DNA of 64,000 nt from Halictus rubicundus (lineage: Eukaryota; Arthropoda; Insecta; Hymenoptera; Halictidae), in contig NW_027488819.1 in assembly GCF_050948215.1 (NCBI RefSeq), positions 124,001-188,000 on the forward strand. Reading direction: 5' to 3'. The position numbers and the translations under genes were made by a program. This document shows, in pieces, positions 37,225-51,249 of this stretch (position 1 is its first letter; every line of letters starts with the position of its first letter). A model generated the notes under the pieces. The model was given only the letters and a program-made list of their open reading frames with translations, did no database searches and had not been told where the DNA came from.

Positions 37225-39555
37225 CTATCCTATCCTATCATCTATCCTATCCTATCCTCTACAATATCGTATCCTCTATCATATCCTTTCCTCTTTCCTA
37301 TAATATCATCTATCCTATCGTATCCTCTATCTTATCCTATCCTCTATCCTATCCTATCATCTATCCTATCCTATCCTCTATCCTACCCTATCCTCTATCA
37401 TATCCTATCCTCTATCCTATCCTATCGTCTATCCTATAATATCCTCTATCCTATCCTATCCTCTATCATATCCTATCCTCTATCCTATCCTATCCTCTAC
37501 AATATCGTATCCTCTATCATATCCTTTCCTCTTTCCTATAATATCATCTATCCTATCGTATCCTCTATCTTATCCTATCCTCTATCCTATCCTATCATCT
37601 ATCCTATCCTATCCTCTATCCTATCCTATCCTCTATCATATCCTATCCTCTATCCTATCCTATCGTCTATCCTATAATATCCTCTATCTTATCCTTTCCT
37701 CTATACTATCCTATCCTCTATACTATCCTATCCTCTATCCTATCCTATCCCCTATCCTATCTTATCCTCTATCATATCCTATCCTCTATCCTCTCCTATC
37801 CTCTATCCTATCCTATCCTCTATCCTATCCTACCCTCTATCCTATCCTTTCGTATCCTCTATCGCATCCTATCCTCTATCCTATCCTATCCTCTATCCTA
37901 TCCTATCCTCTATACTATCCTATCCTCTATACTATCCTATCCTCTATCCTATCCTATCCCCTATCCTATCTTATCCTCTATCATATCCTATCCTCTATCC
38001 TCTCCTATCCTCTATCCTATCCTATCCTCTATCCTATCCTACCCTCTATCCTATCCTTTCGTATCCTCTATCGCATCCTATCCTCTATCCTATCCTATCC
38101 TCTATCCTATCCTATCCTCTATCCGATCTTATCCTCTATCCTATCCTATCCTCTATCCTATCCTATCCTCTATCCTATCCAATCCCCTATCCTATCCTAT
38201 CCTCTATCCTATCCTATCCTCTATAATATCGTATCCTCTATCATATCCTATCCTCATTCCTATAATATCATCTGTCCTATCCTATCCTCTATCTTATCCT
38301 ATCCTCTATCCTATCCTATCATCTATCCTATCCTATCCTCTATCCTATCCTATCCTCTACCCTATCCTATCCTCTATCCTATCCTATCCTCTATCCTATC
38401 CTATCCTCTATCATATCCTATCCTCTATCCTCTCCTATCCTCTATCCAATCCTATCCTCTATCCTATCCTACCCTCTATCCTATCCTTTCGTATCCTCTA
38501 TCGCATCCCATCCTCTATCCTATCCTGTCCTCTATCCTATCCTATCCTCTATACTATCCTATCCTCTTTCCTATCCTATCCTCTATCCTATCCTATCCTC
38601 TATCATATCCTATCCTCTATCCTCTCCTATCCTCTATCCTATCCTATCCTCTATCCTATCCTACCCTCTATCCTATCCTTTCGTATCCTCTATCGCATCC
38701 TATCCTCTATCCTATCCTATCCTCTATCCTATCCTATCCTCTATACTATCCTATCCTCTATCCTATCCTATCCTATCCTCCATCCTATGCTATCCTCCAT
38801 CCTATCCTATACTCTATCCTATCCTATCCTCTATCCTATCCTACCCTCTATCCTATCCTATCGTATCCTCTATCGTATCCTATCCTCTATCCTATCCTAT
38901 CCTCTATTATATCCTATCCCCTATTCTATCCTATCCTCTATCCTACCCTATCCTCTATCCTATCCTCTCCTCTATCCTATCCTATCCTCTATCATATCCT
39001 ATCCTCTATCCTATTCTATCCTCTATCCTATCCTATCCTCTATCCTATCCTATCCTCTATCCTATCCTATCCTCTATCCTATCCTATCCTCTATAATATC
39101 GTATCCTCTATCATATCCTATCCTCATTCCTATAATATCATCTGTCCTATCCTATCCTCTATCTTATCCTATCCTCTATCCTATCCTATCATCTATCCTA
39201 TCCTATCCTCTATCCTATCCTATCCTCTACCCTATCCTATCCTCTATCCTATCCTATCCTCTATCCTATCCTATCCTCTATCATATCCTATCCTCTATCC
39301 TCTCCTATCCTCTATCCTATCCTATCCTCTATCCTATCCTACCCTCTATCCTATCCTTTCGTATCCTCTATCGCATCCTATCCTCTATCCTATCCTATCC
39401 TCTATCCTATCCTATCCTCTATACTATCCTATCCTCTATCCTATCCTATCCTATCCTCCATCCTATGCTATCCTCTATCCTATCCTATCCTCTACCCTAT
39501 CCTATCCTCTATCCTATCCTATCCTCTATCCTATCCTATCCTCTATCATATCCTA
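37225..39555. repeat. Block X, copy 3
   Basis: Matches copy 4 over about 2331 bp at an offset of 2714 bp (TATCCTTTCC at 37690 and 40404; cassette A' at 38222/39092 and 40936/41806). It matches copy 2 at an offset of 3999 bp. The two cassette A' copies are 870 bp apart, as in copies 2 and 4. It ends near 39556, where it reads TATCATCTATCC instead of TATCCTCTATCC. Confidence 0.84.
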
Positions 39556-39938
39556 TCATCTATCCTATCCTATCCTCTATCCTATCCTATCCTCTATCAT
39601 ATCCTATCCTCTATCCTATCCTATCGTCTATCCTATAATATCCTCTATCTTATCCTTTCCTCTATACTATCCTATCCTCTATACTATCCTATCCTCTATC
39701 CTATCCTATCCCCTATCCTATCTTATCCTCTATACTATCCTATCCTCTTTCCTATCCTATCCTCTATCCTATCCTATCCTCTATCATATCCTACCCTCTA
39801 TCCTATCCTTTCGTATCCTCTATCGCATCCTATCCTCTATCCTATCCTATCCTCTATCCTATCCTATCCTCTATACTATCCTATCCTCTATACTATCCTA
39901 TCCTCTATCCTATCCTATCCCCTATCCTATCTTATCCT
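39556..39938. repeat. Short linker between X copies 3 and 4
   Basis: About 380 bp of satellite monomers, mostly a rearranged piece of block X: the TATCCTTTCCTCTATAC marker at 39651, then CTCTTTCC, then a CpG doublet. The junction to copy 4 near 39939 has the same sequence as the junction at 37225. Confidence 0.75.
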
Positions 39939-42269
39939 CTATCCTATCCTATCATCTATCCTATCCTATCCTCTACAATATCGTATCCTCTATCATATCC
40001 TTTCCTCTTTCCTATAATATCATCTATCCTATCGTATCCTCTATCTTATCCTATCCTCTATCCTATCCTATCATCTATCCTATCCTATCCTCTATCCTAC
40101 CCTATCCTCTATCATATCCTATCCTCTATCCTATCCTATCGTCTATCCTATAATATCCTCTATCCTATCCTATCCTCTATCATATCCTATCCTCTATCCT
40201 ATCCTATCCTCTACAATATCGTATCCTCTATCATATCCTTTCCTCTTTCCTATAATATCATCTATCCTATCGTATCCTCTATCTTATCCTATCCTCTATC
40301 CTATCCTATCATCTATCCTATCCTATCCTCTATCCTATCCTATCCTCTATCATATCCTATCCTCTATCCTATCCTATCGTCTATCCTATAATATCCTCTA
40401 TCTTATCCTTTCCTCTATACTATCCTATCCTCTATACTATCCTATCCTCTATCCTATCCTATCCCCTATCCTATCTTATCCTCTATCATATCCTATCCTC
40501 TATCCTCTCCTATCCTCTATCCTATCCTATCCTCTATCCTATCCTACCCTCTATCCTATCCTTTCGTATCCTCTATCGCATCCTATCCTCTATCCTATCC
40601 TATCCTCTATCCTATCCTATCCTCTATACTATCCTATCCTCTATACTATCCTATCCTCTATCCTATCCTATCCCCTATCCTATCTTATCCTCTATCATAT
40701 CCTATCCTCTATCCTCTCCTATCCTCTATCCTATCCTATCCTCTATCCTATCCTACCCTCTATCCTATCCTTTCGTATCCTCTATCGCATCCTATCCTCT
40801 ATCCTATCCTATCCTCTATCCTATCCTATCCTCTATCCGATCTTATCCTCTATCCTATCCTATCCTCTATCCTATCCTATCCTCTATCCTATCCAATCCC
40901 CTATCCTATCCTATCCTCTATCCTATCCTATCCTCTATAATATCGTATCCTCTATCATATCCTATCCTCATTCCTATAATATCATCTGTCCTATCCTATC
41001 CTCTATCTTATCCTATCCTCTATCCTATCCTATCATCTATCCTATCCTATCCTCTATCCTATCCTATCCTCTACCCTATCCTATCCTCTATCCTATCCTA
41101 TCCTCTATCCTATCCTATCCTCTATCATATCCTATCCTCTATCCTCTCCTATCCTCTATCCAATCCTATCCTCTATCCTATCCTACCCTCTATCCTATCC
41201 TTTCGTATCCTCTATCGCATCCCATCCTCTATCCTATCCTGTCCTCTATCCTATCCTATCCTCTATACTATCCTATCCTCTTTCCTATCCTATCCTCTAT
41301 CCTATCCTATCCTCTATCATATCCTATCCTCTATCCTCTCCTATCCTCTATCCTATCCTATCCTCTATCCTATCCTACCCTCTATCCTATCCTTTCGTAT
41401 CCTCTATCGCATCCTATCCTCTATCCTATCCTATCCTCTATCCTATCCTATCCTCTATACTATCCTATCCTCTATCCTATCCTATCCTATCCTCCATCCT
41501 ATGCTATCCTCCATCCTATCCTATACTCTATCCTATCCTATCCTCTATCCTATCCTACCCTCTATCCTATCCTATCGTATCCTCTATCGTATCCTATCCT
41601 CTATCCTATCCTATCCTCTATTATATCCTATCCCCTATTCTATCCTATCCTCTATCCTACCCTATCCTCTATCCTATCCTCTCCTCTATCCTATCCTATC
41701 CTCTATCATATCCTATCCTCTATCCTATTCTATCCTCTATCCTATCCTATCCTCTATCCTATCCTATCCTCTATCCTATCCTATCCTCTATCCTATCCTA
41801 TCCTCTATAATATCGTATCCTCTATCATATCCTATCCTCATTCCTATAATATCATCTGTCCTATCCTATCCTCTATCTTATCCTATCCTCTATCCTATCC
41901 TATCATCTATCCTATCCTATCCTCTATCCTATCCTATCCTCTACCCTATCCTATCCTCTATCCTATCCTATCCTCTATCCTATCCTATCCTCTATCATAT
42001 CCTATCCTCTATCCTCTCCTATCCTCTATCCTATCCTATCCTCTATCCTATCCTACCCTCTATCCTATCCTTTCGTATCCTCTATCGCATCCTATCCTCT
42101 ATCCTATCCTATCCTCTATCCTATCCTATCCTCTATACTATCCTATCCTCTATCCTATCCTATCCTATCCTCCATCCTATGCTATCCTCTATCCTATCCT
42201 ATCCTCTACCCTATCCTATCCTCTATCCTATCCTATCCTCTATCCTATCCTATCCTCTATCATATCCTA
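39939..42269. repeat. Block X, copy 4
   Basis: Second member of the 2331 bp match with 37225-39555. It begins with two cassette A copies, then CpG-doublet blocks, TATCCGATCTTATCC, CTATCCAATCCCC and cassette A' at 40936 and 41806. No gene is visible. Confidence 0.84.
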
Positions 42270-45200
42270 TCCTCTATCCTCTCCTATCCTCTATCCTATC
42301 CTATCCTCTATCCTATCCTATCCTCTATGCTATCCTATCCTCTATCATATCCTATCCTCTATCCTATCCTATCCTCTATCATATCCTATCCTCTATCCTA
42401 TCCTATCGTCTATCCTATCATATCCTCTATCTTATCCTATCCTCTATACTATCCTATCCTCTTTCCTATCCTATCCTCTATCCTATCCTATCCTCTATCA
42501 TATCCTATCCTCTATCCTCTCCTATCCTCTATCCTATCCTATCCTCTATCCTATCCTACCCTCTATCCTATCCTTTCGTATCCTCTATCGCATCCTATCC
42601 TCTATCCTATCCTATCCTCTATCCTATCCTATCCTCTATACTATCCTATCCTCTATCCTATCCTATCCTATCCTCCATCCTATGCTATCCTCTATCCTAT
42701 CCTATCCTCTATCCTATCCTATCCTCTATCCTATCCTACCCTCTATCCTATCCTATCGTATCCTCTATCGTATCCTATCCTCTATCCTATCCTATCCTCT
42801 ATTATATCCTATCCCCTATTCTATCCTATCCTCTATCCTACCCTATCCTCTATCCTATCCTCTCCTCTATCCTATCCTATCCTCTATCATATCCTATCCT
42901 CTATCCTATTCTATCCTCTATCCTATCCTATCCTCTATCCTATCCTATCCTCTATCCTATCCTATTCTCTATCCTATCCTATCGTATCCTCTGTCCTATC
43001 CTATCCTCGATCCTATCCTATCCTCTATCGTATCCTATCGTCTATCCTATCAAATCCTCTATCTTATCCTATCCTCTATACTATCCTATCATCTATCCTA
43101 TCCTATCCTCTATCCTATCCTATCCTCTATCATATCCTATCCTCTATCCTCTTCTATCCTCTATCCTATCCTATCCTCTATATTATCCTACCCTCTATCC
43201 TATCCTTTCGTATCCTCTATCGCATCCTATCCTCTATCCTATCCTATCCTGTATCCTATCCTATCCTCTATACTATCCTATCCTCTATCCTATCCTATCC
43301 TATCCTCTATCCTATGCTATCCTCTATCCTATCCTATCCTCTATCCTATCCTATCCTCTATCCTATCCTACCCTCTACCCTATCCTATCGTATCCTCTAT
43401 CGTATCCTATCCTCTATCCTATCCTATCCTCTATTATATCCTATCCCCTATACTATCCTATCCTCTATCCTACCCTATCCTCTATCCTATCCTATCCTCT
43501 ATCCTATCCTATCCTCTATCAATCCTATCCTCTATCCTATTCTATCCTCTACCCTATCCTATCCTCTATCCTATCCTATCCTCTATCCTATCCTATTCTC
43601 TATCCTATCCTATTCTCTATCCTCTGTCCTATCCTATCCTCGATCCTATCCTATCCTCTATCGTATCCTATCGTCTATCCTATCATATCCTCTATCTTAT
43701 CCTATCCTCTATACTATCCTATCCTCTATCCTATCCTATCCTCTATCCTATCCTATCCTCTATCCTATCCTATCGTATCCTCTATCCCATCCTATCGTAT
43801 CCTCTATCGTATCCTATCCTCTATCCTCTCCTATCCTCTATCCTATCCTATCCTCTATCCTATCCTACCCTCTATCCTATCCTTTCGTATCCTCTATCGC
43901 ATCCTATCCTCTATCCTATCCTATCCTCTATCCTATCCTATCCTCTATACTATCCTATCCTCTATCCTATCCTATCCTATCCTCCATCCTATACTATCCT
44001 CCATCCTATCCTATACTCTATCCTATCCTATCCTCTATCCTATCCTACCCTCTATCCTATCCTATCGTATCCTCTATCGTATCCTAACCTCTATCCTATC
44101 CTATCCTCTATTATATCCTATCCCCTATTCTATCCTATCCTCTATCCTACCCTATCCTCTATCCTATTCTATCCTCTATCCTATCCTATCCTCTATCCTA
44201 TCCTATCCTCGATCCTATCCTATCCTCTATCCTATCCTATCCTCTATAATATCGTATCCTCTATCATATCCTATCCTCATTCCTATAATATCATCTGTCC
44301 TATCCTATCCTCTATCTTATCCTATCCTCTATCCTATCCTATCATCTATCCTATCCTATCCTCTATCCTATCCTATCCTCTACCCTATCCTATCCTCTAT
44401 CCTATCCTATCCTCTATCCTATCCTATCCTCTATCATATCCTATCCTCTATCCTCTCCTATCCTCTATCCTATCCTATCCTCTATCCTATCCTACCCTCT
44501 ATCCTATCCTTTCGTATCCTCTATCGCATCCTATCCTCTATCCTATCCTATCCTCTATCCTATCCTATCCTCTATCCTATCCTACCCTCTATCCTATCCT
44601 TTCGTATCCTCTATCGCATCCTATCCTCTATCCTATCCTATCCTCTATCCTATCCTATCCTCTATACTATCCTATCCTCTATCCAATCATATCCTCTATC
44701 CTATCCTATCCTCTATGCTATCCTATCCTCTATCATATCCTATCCTCTATCCTATCCTATCCTCTATCATATCCTATCCTCTATCCTATCCTATCGTCTA
44801 TCCTATCATATCCTCTATCTTATCCTATCCTCTATACTATCCTATCCTCTTTCCTATCCTATCCTCTATCCTATCCTATCCTCTATCATATCCTATCCTC
44901 TATCCTCTCCTATCCTCTATCCTATCCTATCCTCTATCCTATCCTACCCTCTATCCTATCCTTTCGTATCCTCTATCGCATCCTATCCTCTATCCTATCC
45001 TATCCTCTATCCTATCCTATCCTCTATACTATCCTATCCTCTATCCTATCCTATCCTATCCTCCATCCTATGCTATCCTCTATCCTATCCTATCCTCTAT
45101 CCTATCCTATCCTCTATCCTATCCTACCCTCTATCCTATCCTTTCGTATCCTCTATCGCATCCTATCCTCTATCCTATCCTATCCTCTATCCTATCCTAT

Positions 45201-46387
45201 CCTCTATACTATCCTATCCTCTATCCTATCCTATCCTATCCTCCATCCTATGCTATCCTCCATCCTATCCTATACTCTATCCTATCCTATCCTCTATCCT
45301 ATCCTACCCTCTATCCTATCCTATCGTATCCTCTATCGTATCCTATCCTCTATCCTATCCTATCCTCTATTATATCCTATCCCCTATTCTATCCTATCCT
45401 CTATCCTACCCTATCCTCTATCCTATCCTCTCCTCTATCCTATCCTATCTTCTATCATATCCTATCCTCTATCCTATTCTATCCTCTATCCTATCCTCTA
45501 TCCTATCCTATCCTCTATCCTATCCTATCCTCTATCCTATCCTATCCTCTATAATATCGTATCCTCTATCATATCCTATCCTCATTCCTATAATATCATC
45601 TGTCCTATCCTATCCTCTATCTTATCCTATCCTCTATCCTATCCTATCATCTATCCTATCCTATCCTCTATCCTATCCTATCCTCTACCCTATCCTATCC
45701 TCTATCATATCCTATCCTCTATCCTATCCTATCCTCTATCATATCCTATCCTCTATCCTATCCTATCGTCTATCCTATCATATCCTCTATCTTATCCTAT
45801 CCTCTATACTATCCTATCCTCTTTCCTATCCTATCCTCTATCCTATCCTATCCTCTATCCTATCCTATCCTCTATCATATCCTATCCTCTATCCTCTCCT
45901 ATCCTCTATCCTATCCTATCCTCTATCCTATCCTACCCTCTATCCTATCCTTTCGTATCCTCTATCGCATCCTATCCTCTATCCTATCCTATCCTCTATC
46001 CTATCCTATCCTCTATACTATCCTATCCTCTATCCTATCCTATCCTATCCTCCATCCTATGCTATCCTCTATCCTATCCTATCCTCTATCCTATCCTATC
46101 CTCTATCCTATCCTACCCTCTATCCTATCCTATCGTATCCTCTATCGTATCCTATCCTCTATCCTATCCTATCCTCTATTATATCCTATCCCCTATTCTA
46201 TCCTATCCTCTATCCTACCCTATCCTCTATCCTATCCTCTCCTCTATCCTATCCTATCCTCTATCATATCCTATCCTCTATCCTATTCTATCCTCTATCC
46301 TCTTCTATCCTCTATCCTATCCTATCCTCTATATTATCCTACCCTCTATCCTATCCTTTCGTATCTTCTATCGCATCCTATCCTCTA
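42270..46387. repeat. Mixed monomer block with V markers at 42327 and 44715
   Basis: No gene is visible. The V blocks are 2388 bp apart. Cassette A' lies at 44245 and 45550. The TATTATATCCTATCCCC and TCGATCC markers follow the same order as in the right-hand blocks. Two near-identical ~180 bp segments, each ending in CTCCATCCTATGC, lie at about 44.88-45.07 and 45.07-45.25 kb. Confidence 0.8.
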
Positions 46388-47925
46388 TCCTATCCTATCC
46401 TCTATCCTATCCTATCGTCTATCCTATAATATCCTCTATCCTATCCTATCCTCTATCATATCTTATCCTCTATCCTATCCTATCCTCTATCATATCTTAT
46501 CCTCTATCCTATCCTATCCTCTACAATATCGTATCCTCTATCATATCCTTTCCTCTTTCCTATAATATCATCTATCCTATCGTATCCGCTATCTTATCCT
46601 ATCCTCTATCCTATCCTATCATCTATCCTATCCTATCCTCTATCCTATCCTATCCTCTATCATATCCTATCCTCTATCCTATCCTATCGTCTATCCTATA
46701 ATATCCTCTATCTTATCCTTTCCTCTATACTATCCTATCCTCTATACTATCCTATCCTCTATCCTATCTTATCCTCTATCATATCCTATCCTCTATCCTC
46801 TCCTATCCTCTATCCTATCCTATCCTCTATCCTATCCTACCCTCTATCCTATCCTTTCGTATCCTCTATCGCATCCTATCCTCTATCCTATCCTATCCTC
46901 TATCCTATCCTATCCTCTATACTATCCTATCCTCTATCCTATCCTATCCTCTATCCTATTCTATCCTCTATCCTATCCAATCCCCTATCCTATCCTCTAT
47001 CCGATCTTATCCTCTATCCTATCCTATCCTCTATCCGATCCTATCCTCTATCTTATCCTATCCTCTATCCTATCCTATCCTCTATACTATACTATCCTCT
47101 ATCCTATCCTCTATCCTATCCTATCCTCTATCCTAACCTATCCTCTATCCTATCCTATCCTCTATCCTATCCTATCCTCTATCTTATCCTATCCTCTATC
47201 CTATCCTATCCTCTATCCTATCCTATCCTCTATCCTATCCTATCCTCTATCCTATCCTATCCTCTACACTATCCTATCCTCTATCCTATCCTATCCTCTA
47301 TCCTATTCTATCCTCTATCCTATCCAATCCCCTATCCTATCCTCTATCCGATCTTATCCTCTATCCTATCCTATCCTCTATCCGATCCTATCCTCTATCT
47401 TATCCTATCCTCTATCCTATCCTATCCTCTATACTATACTATCCTCTATCCTATCCTCTATCCTATCCTATCCTCTATCCTAACCTATCCTCTATCCTAT
47501 CCTATCCTCTATCCTATCCTATCCTCTATCTTATCCTATCCTCTATCCTATCCTATCCTCTATCCTATCCTATCCTCTATAATATCGTATCCTCTATCAT
47601 ATCCTATCCTCATTCCTATAATATCATCTGTCCTATCCTATCCTCTATCTTATCCTATCCTCTATCCTATCCTATCATCTATCCTATCCTATCCTCTATC
47701 CTATCCTATCCTCTACCCTATCCTATCCTCTATCCTATCCTATCCTCTATCCTATCCTATCCTCTATCATATCCTATCCTCTATCCTCTCCTATCCTCTA
47801 TCCTATCCTATCCTCTATCCTATCCTACCCTCTATCCTATCCTTTCGTATCCTCTATCGCATCCTATCCTCTATCCTATCCTGTCCTCTATCCTATCCTA
47901 TCCTCTATACTATCCTATCCTCTAT
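46388..47925. repeat. Block Y, copy 1 (with an internal 347 bp tandem duplication)
   Basis: Matches copy 2 at an offset of 3496 bp on its left side and 3149 bp on its right; the difference is the extra 347 bp. The internal repeats are about 46915-47261 and 47262-47608 (CCAATCC at 46977 and 47324; TATACTATAC at 47083 and 47430). One substitution separates them near 47267 (CTCTACAC against CTCTATAC). The other Y copies have the 347 bp segment once. Confidence 0.85.
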
Positions 47926-49883
47926 CATATCCTATCCTCTATCCTATCCTATCCTCTATCATATCCTATCCTCTATCCTATCCTATCGTCTATCCTATCA
48001 TATCCTCTATCTTATCCTATCCTCTATACTATCCTATCCTCTTTCCTATCCTATCCTCTATCCTATCCTATCCTCTATCATATCCTATCCTCTATCCTCT
48101 CCTATCCTCTATCCTATCCTATCCTCTATCCTATCCTACCCTCTATCCTATCCTTTCGTATCCTCTATCGCATCCTATCCTCTATCCTATCCTATCCTCT
48201 ATCCTATCCTATCCTCTATACTATCCTATCCTATCCTATCCTCCATCCTATGCTATCCTCTATCCTATCCTATCCTCTATCCTATCCTATCCTCTATCCT
48301 ATCCTACCCTCTATCCTATCCTTTCGTATCCTCTATCGCATCCTATCCTCTATCCTATCCTATCCTCTATCCTATCCTATCCTCTATACTATCCTATCCT
48401 CTATCCTATCCTATCCTATCCTCCATCCTATGCTATCCTCCATCCTATCCTATACTCTATCCTATCCTATCCTCTATCCTATCCTACCCTCTATCCTATC
48501 CTATCGTATCCTCTATCGTATCCTATCCTCTATCCTATCCTATCCTCTATTATATCCTATCCCCTATTCTATCCTATCATCTATCCTACCCTATCCTCTA
48601 TCCTATCCTCTCCTCTATCCTATCCTATCCTCTATCATATCCTATCCTCTATCCTATTCTATGCTCTATCCTATCCTATCCTCTATCCTATCCTATCCTC
48701 TATCCTATCCTATCCTCTATCCTATCCTATCCTCTATAATATCGTATCCTCTATCATATCCTATCCTCATTCCTATAATATCATCTGTCCTATCCTATCC
48801 TCTATCTTATCCTATCCTCTATCCTATCCTATCATCTATCCTATCCTATCCTCTATCCTATCCTATCCTCTACCCTATCCTATCCTCTATCCTATCCTAT
48901 CCTCTATCCTATCCTATCCTCTATCATATCCTATCCTCTATCCTCTCCTATCCTCTATCCTATCCTATCCTCTATCCTATCCTACCCTCTATCCTATCCT
49001 TTCGTATCCTCTATCGCATCCTATCCTCTATCCTATCCTATCCTCTATACTATCCTATCCTCTATCCAATCATATCCTCTATCCTATCCTATCCTCTATG
49101 CTATCCTATCCTCTATCATATCCTATCCTCTATCCTATCCTATCCTCTATCATATCCTATCCTCTATCCTATCCTATCGTCTATCCTATCATATCCTCTA
49201 TCTTATCCTATCCTCTATACTATCCTATCCTCTTTCCTATCCTATCCTCTATCCTATCCTATCCTCTATCCTATCCTATCCTCTATCATATCCTATCCTC
49301 TATCCTCTCCTATCCTCTATCCTATCCTATCCTCTATCCTATCCTACCCTCTATCCTATCCTTTCGTATCCTCTATCGCATCCTATCCTCTATCCTATCC
49401 TATCCTCTATCCTATCCTATCCTCTATACTATCCTATCCTCTATCCTATCCTATCCTATCCTCCATCCTATGCTATCCTCTATCCTATCGTATCCTCTGT
49501 CCTATCCTATCCTCGATCCTATCCTATCCTCTATCGTATCCTATCGTCTATCCTATCAAATCCTCTATCTTATCCTATCCTCTATACTATCCTATCATCT
49601 ATCCTATCCTATCCTCTATCCTATCCTATCCTCTATCATATCCTATCCTCTATCCTCTTCTATCCTCTATCCTATCCTATCCTCTATATTATCCTACCCT
49701 CTATCCTATCCTTTCGTATCTTCTATCGCATCCTATCCTCTATCCTATCCTATCCTGTATCGTATCCTATCCTCTATACTATCCTATCCTCTATCCTATC
49801 CTATCATATCCTCTATCCTATGCTATCCTCTATCCTATCCTATCCTCTATCCTATCCTATCCTCTATCCTATCCTATCCTCTA
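47926..49883. repeat. Monomer block between Y copies 1 and 2
   Basis: Satellite monomers only. It contains cassette A' at 48745, the V marker at 49098, a TCGATCC marker near 49512 and two CTCCATCCTATGC junction monomers near 48241 and 48421. It resembles the 44.7-46.3 kb interval in marker order. Confidence 0.8.
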
Positions 49884-51072
49884 TCATATCCTATCCTCTA
49901 TCCTATCCTATCGTCTATCCTATAATATCCTCTATCCTATCCTATCCTCTATCATATCTTATCCTCTATCCTATCCTATCCTCTATCATATCTTATCCTC
50001 TATCCTATCCTATCCTCTACAATATCGTATCCTCTATCATATCCTTTCCTCTTTCCTATAATATCATCTATCCTATCGTATCCGCTATCTTATCCTATCC
50101 TCTATCCTATCCTATCATCTATCCTATCCTATCCTCTATCCTATCCTATCCTCTATCATATCCTATCCTCTATCCTATCCTATCGTCTATCCTATAATAT
50201 CCTCTATCTTATCCTTTCCTCTATACTATCCTATCCTCTATACTATCCTATCCTCTATCCTATCTTATCCTCTATCATATCCTATCCTCTATCCTCTCCT
50301 ATCCTCTATCCTATCCTATCCTCTATCCTATCCTACCCTCTATCCTATCCTTTCGTATCCTCTATCGCATCCTATCCTCTATCCTATCCTATCCTCTATC
50401 CTATCCTATCCTCTATACTATCCTATCCTCTATCCTATCCTATCCTCTATCCTATTCTATCCTCTATCCTATCCAATCCCCTATCCTATCCTCTATCCGA
50501 TCTTATCCTCTATCCTATCCTATCCTCTATCCGATCCTATCCTCTATCTTATCCTATCCTCTATCCTATCCTATCCTCTATACTATACTATCCTCTATCC
50601 TATCCTCTATCCTATCCTATCCTCTATCCTAACCTATCCTCTATCCTATCCTATCCTCTATCCTATCCTATCCTCTATCTTATCCTATCCTCTATCCTAT
50701 CCTATCCTCTATCCTATCCTATCCTCTATAATATCGTATCCTCTATCATATCCTATCCTCATTCCTATAATATCATCTGTCCTATCCTATCCTCTATCTT
50801 ATCCTATCCTCTATCCTATCCTATCATCTATCCTATCCTATCCTCTATCCTATCCTATCCTCTACCCTATCCTATCCTCTATCCTATCCTATCCTCTATC
50901 CTATCCTATCCTCTATCATATCCTATCCTCTATCCTCTCCTATCCTCTATCCTATCCTATCCTCTATCCTATCCTACCCTCTATCCTATCCTTTCGTATC
51001 CTCTATCGCATCCTATCCTCTATCCTATCCTGTCCTCTATCCTATCCTATCCTCTATACTATCCTATCCTCT
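49884..51072. repeat. Block Y, copy 2
   Basis: About 1.19 kb. It matches copy 3 at a constant offset of 2879 bp (TATCCTTTCC at 50210 and 53089; cassette A' at 50727 and 53606). It contains cassette A with TATCCGCTATC following, CTATCCAATCCCC, TATACTATACTATCC and CTAACC. Confidence 0.86.
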
Positions 51073-51249
51073 TTCCTATCCTATCCTCTATCCTATCCTA
51101 TCCTCTATCATATCCTATCCTCTATCCTCTCCTATCCTCTATCCTATCCTATCCTCTATCCTATCCTACCCTCTATCCTATCCTTTCGTATCCTCTACCG
51201 CATCCTATCCTCTATCCTATCCTATCCTCTATCCTATCCTATCCTCTAT

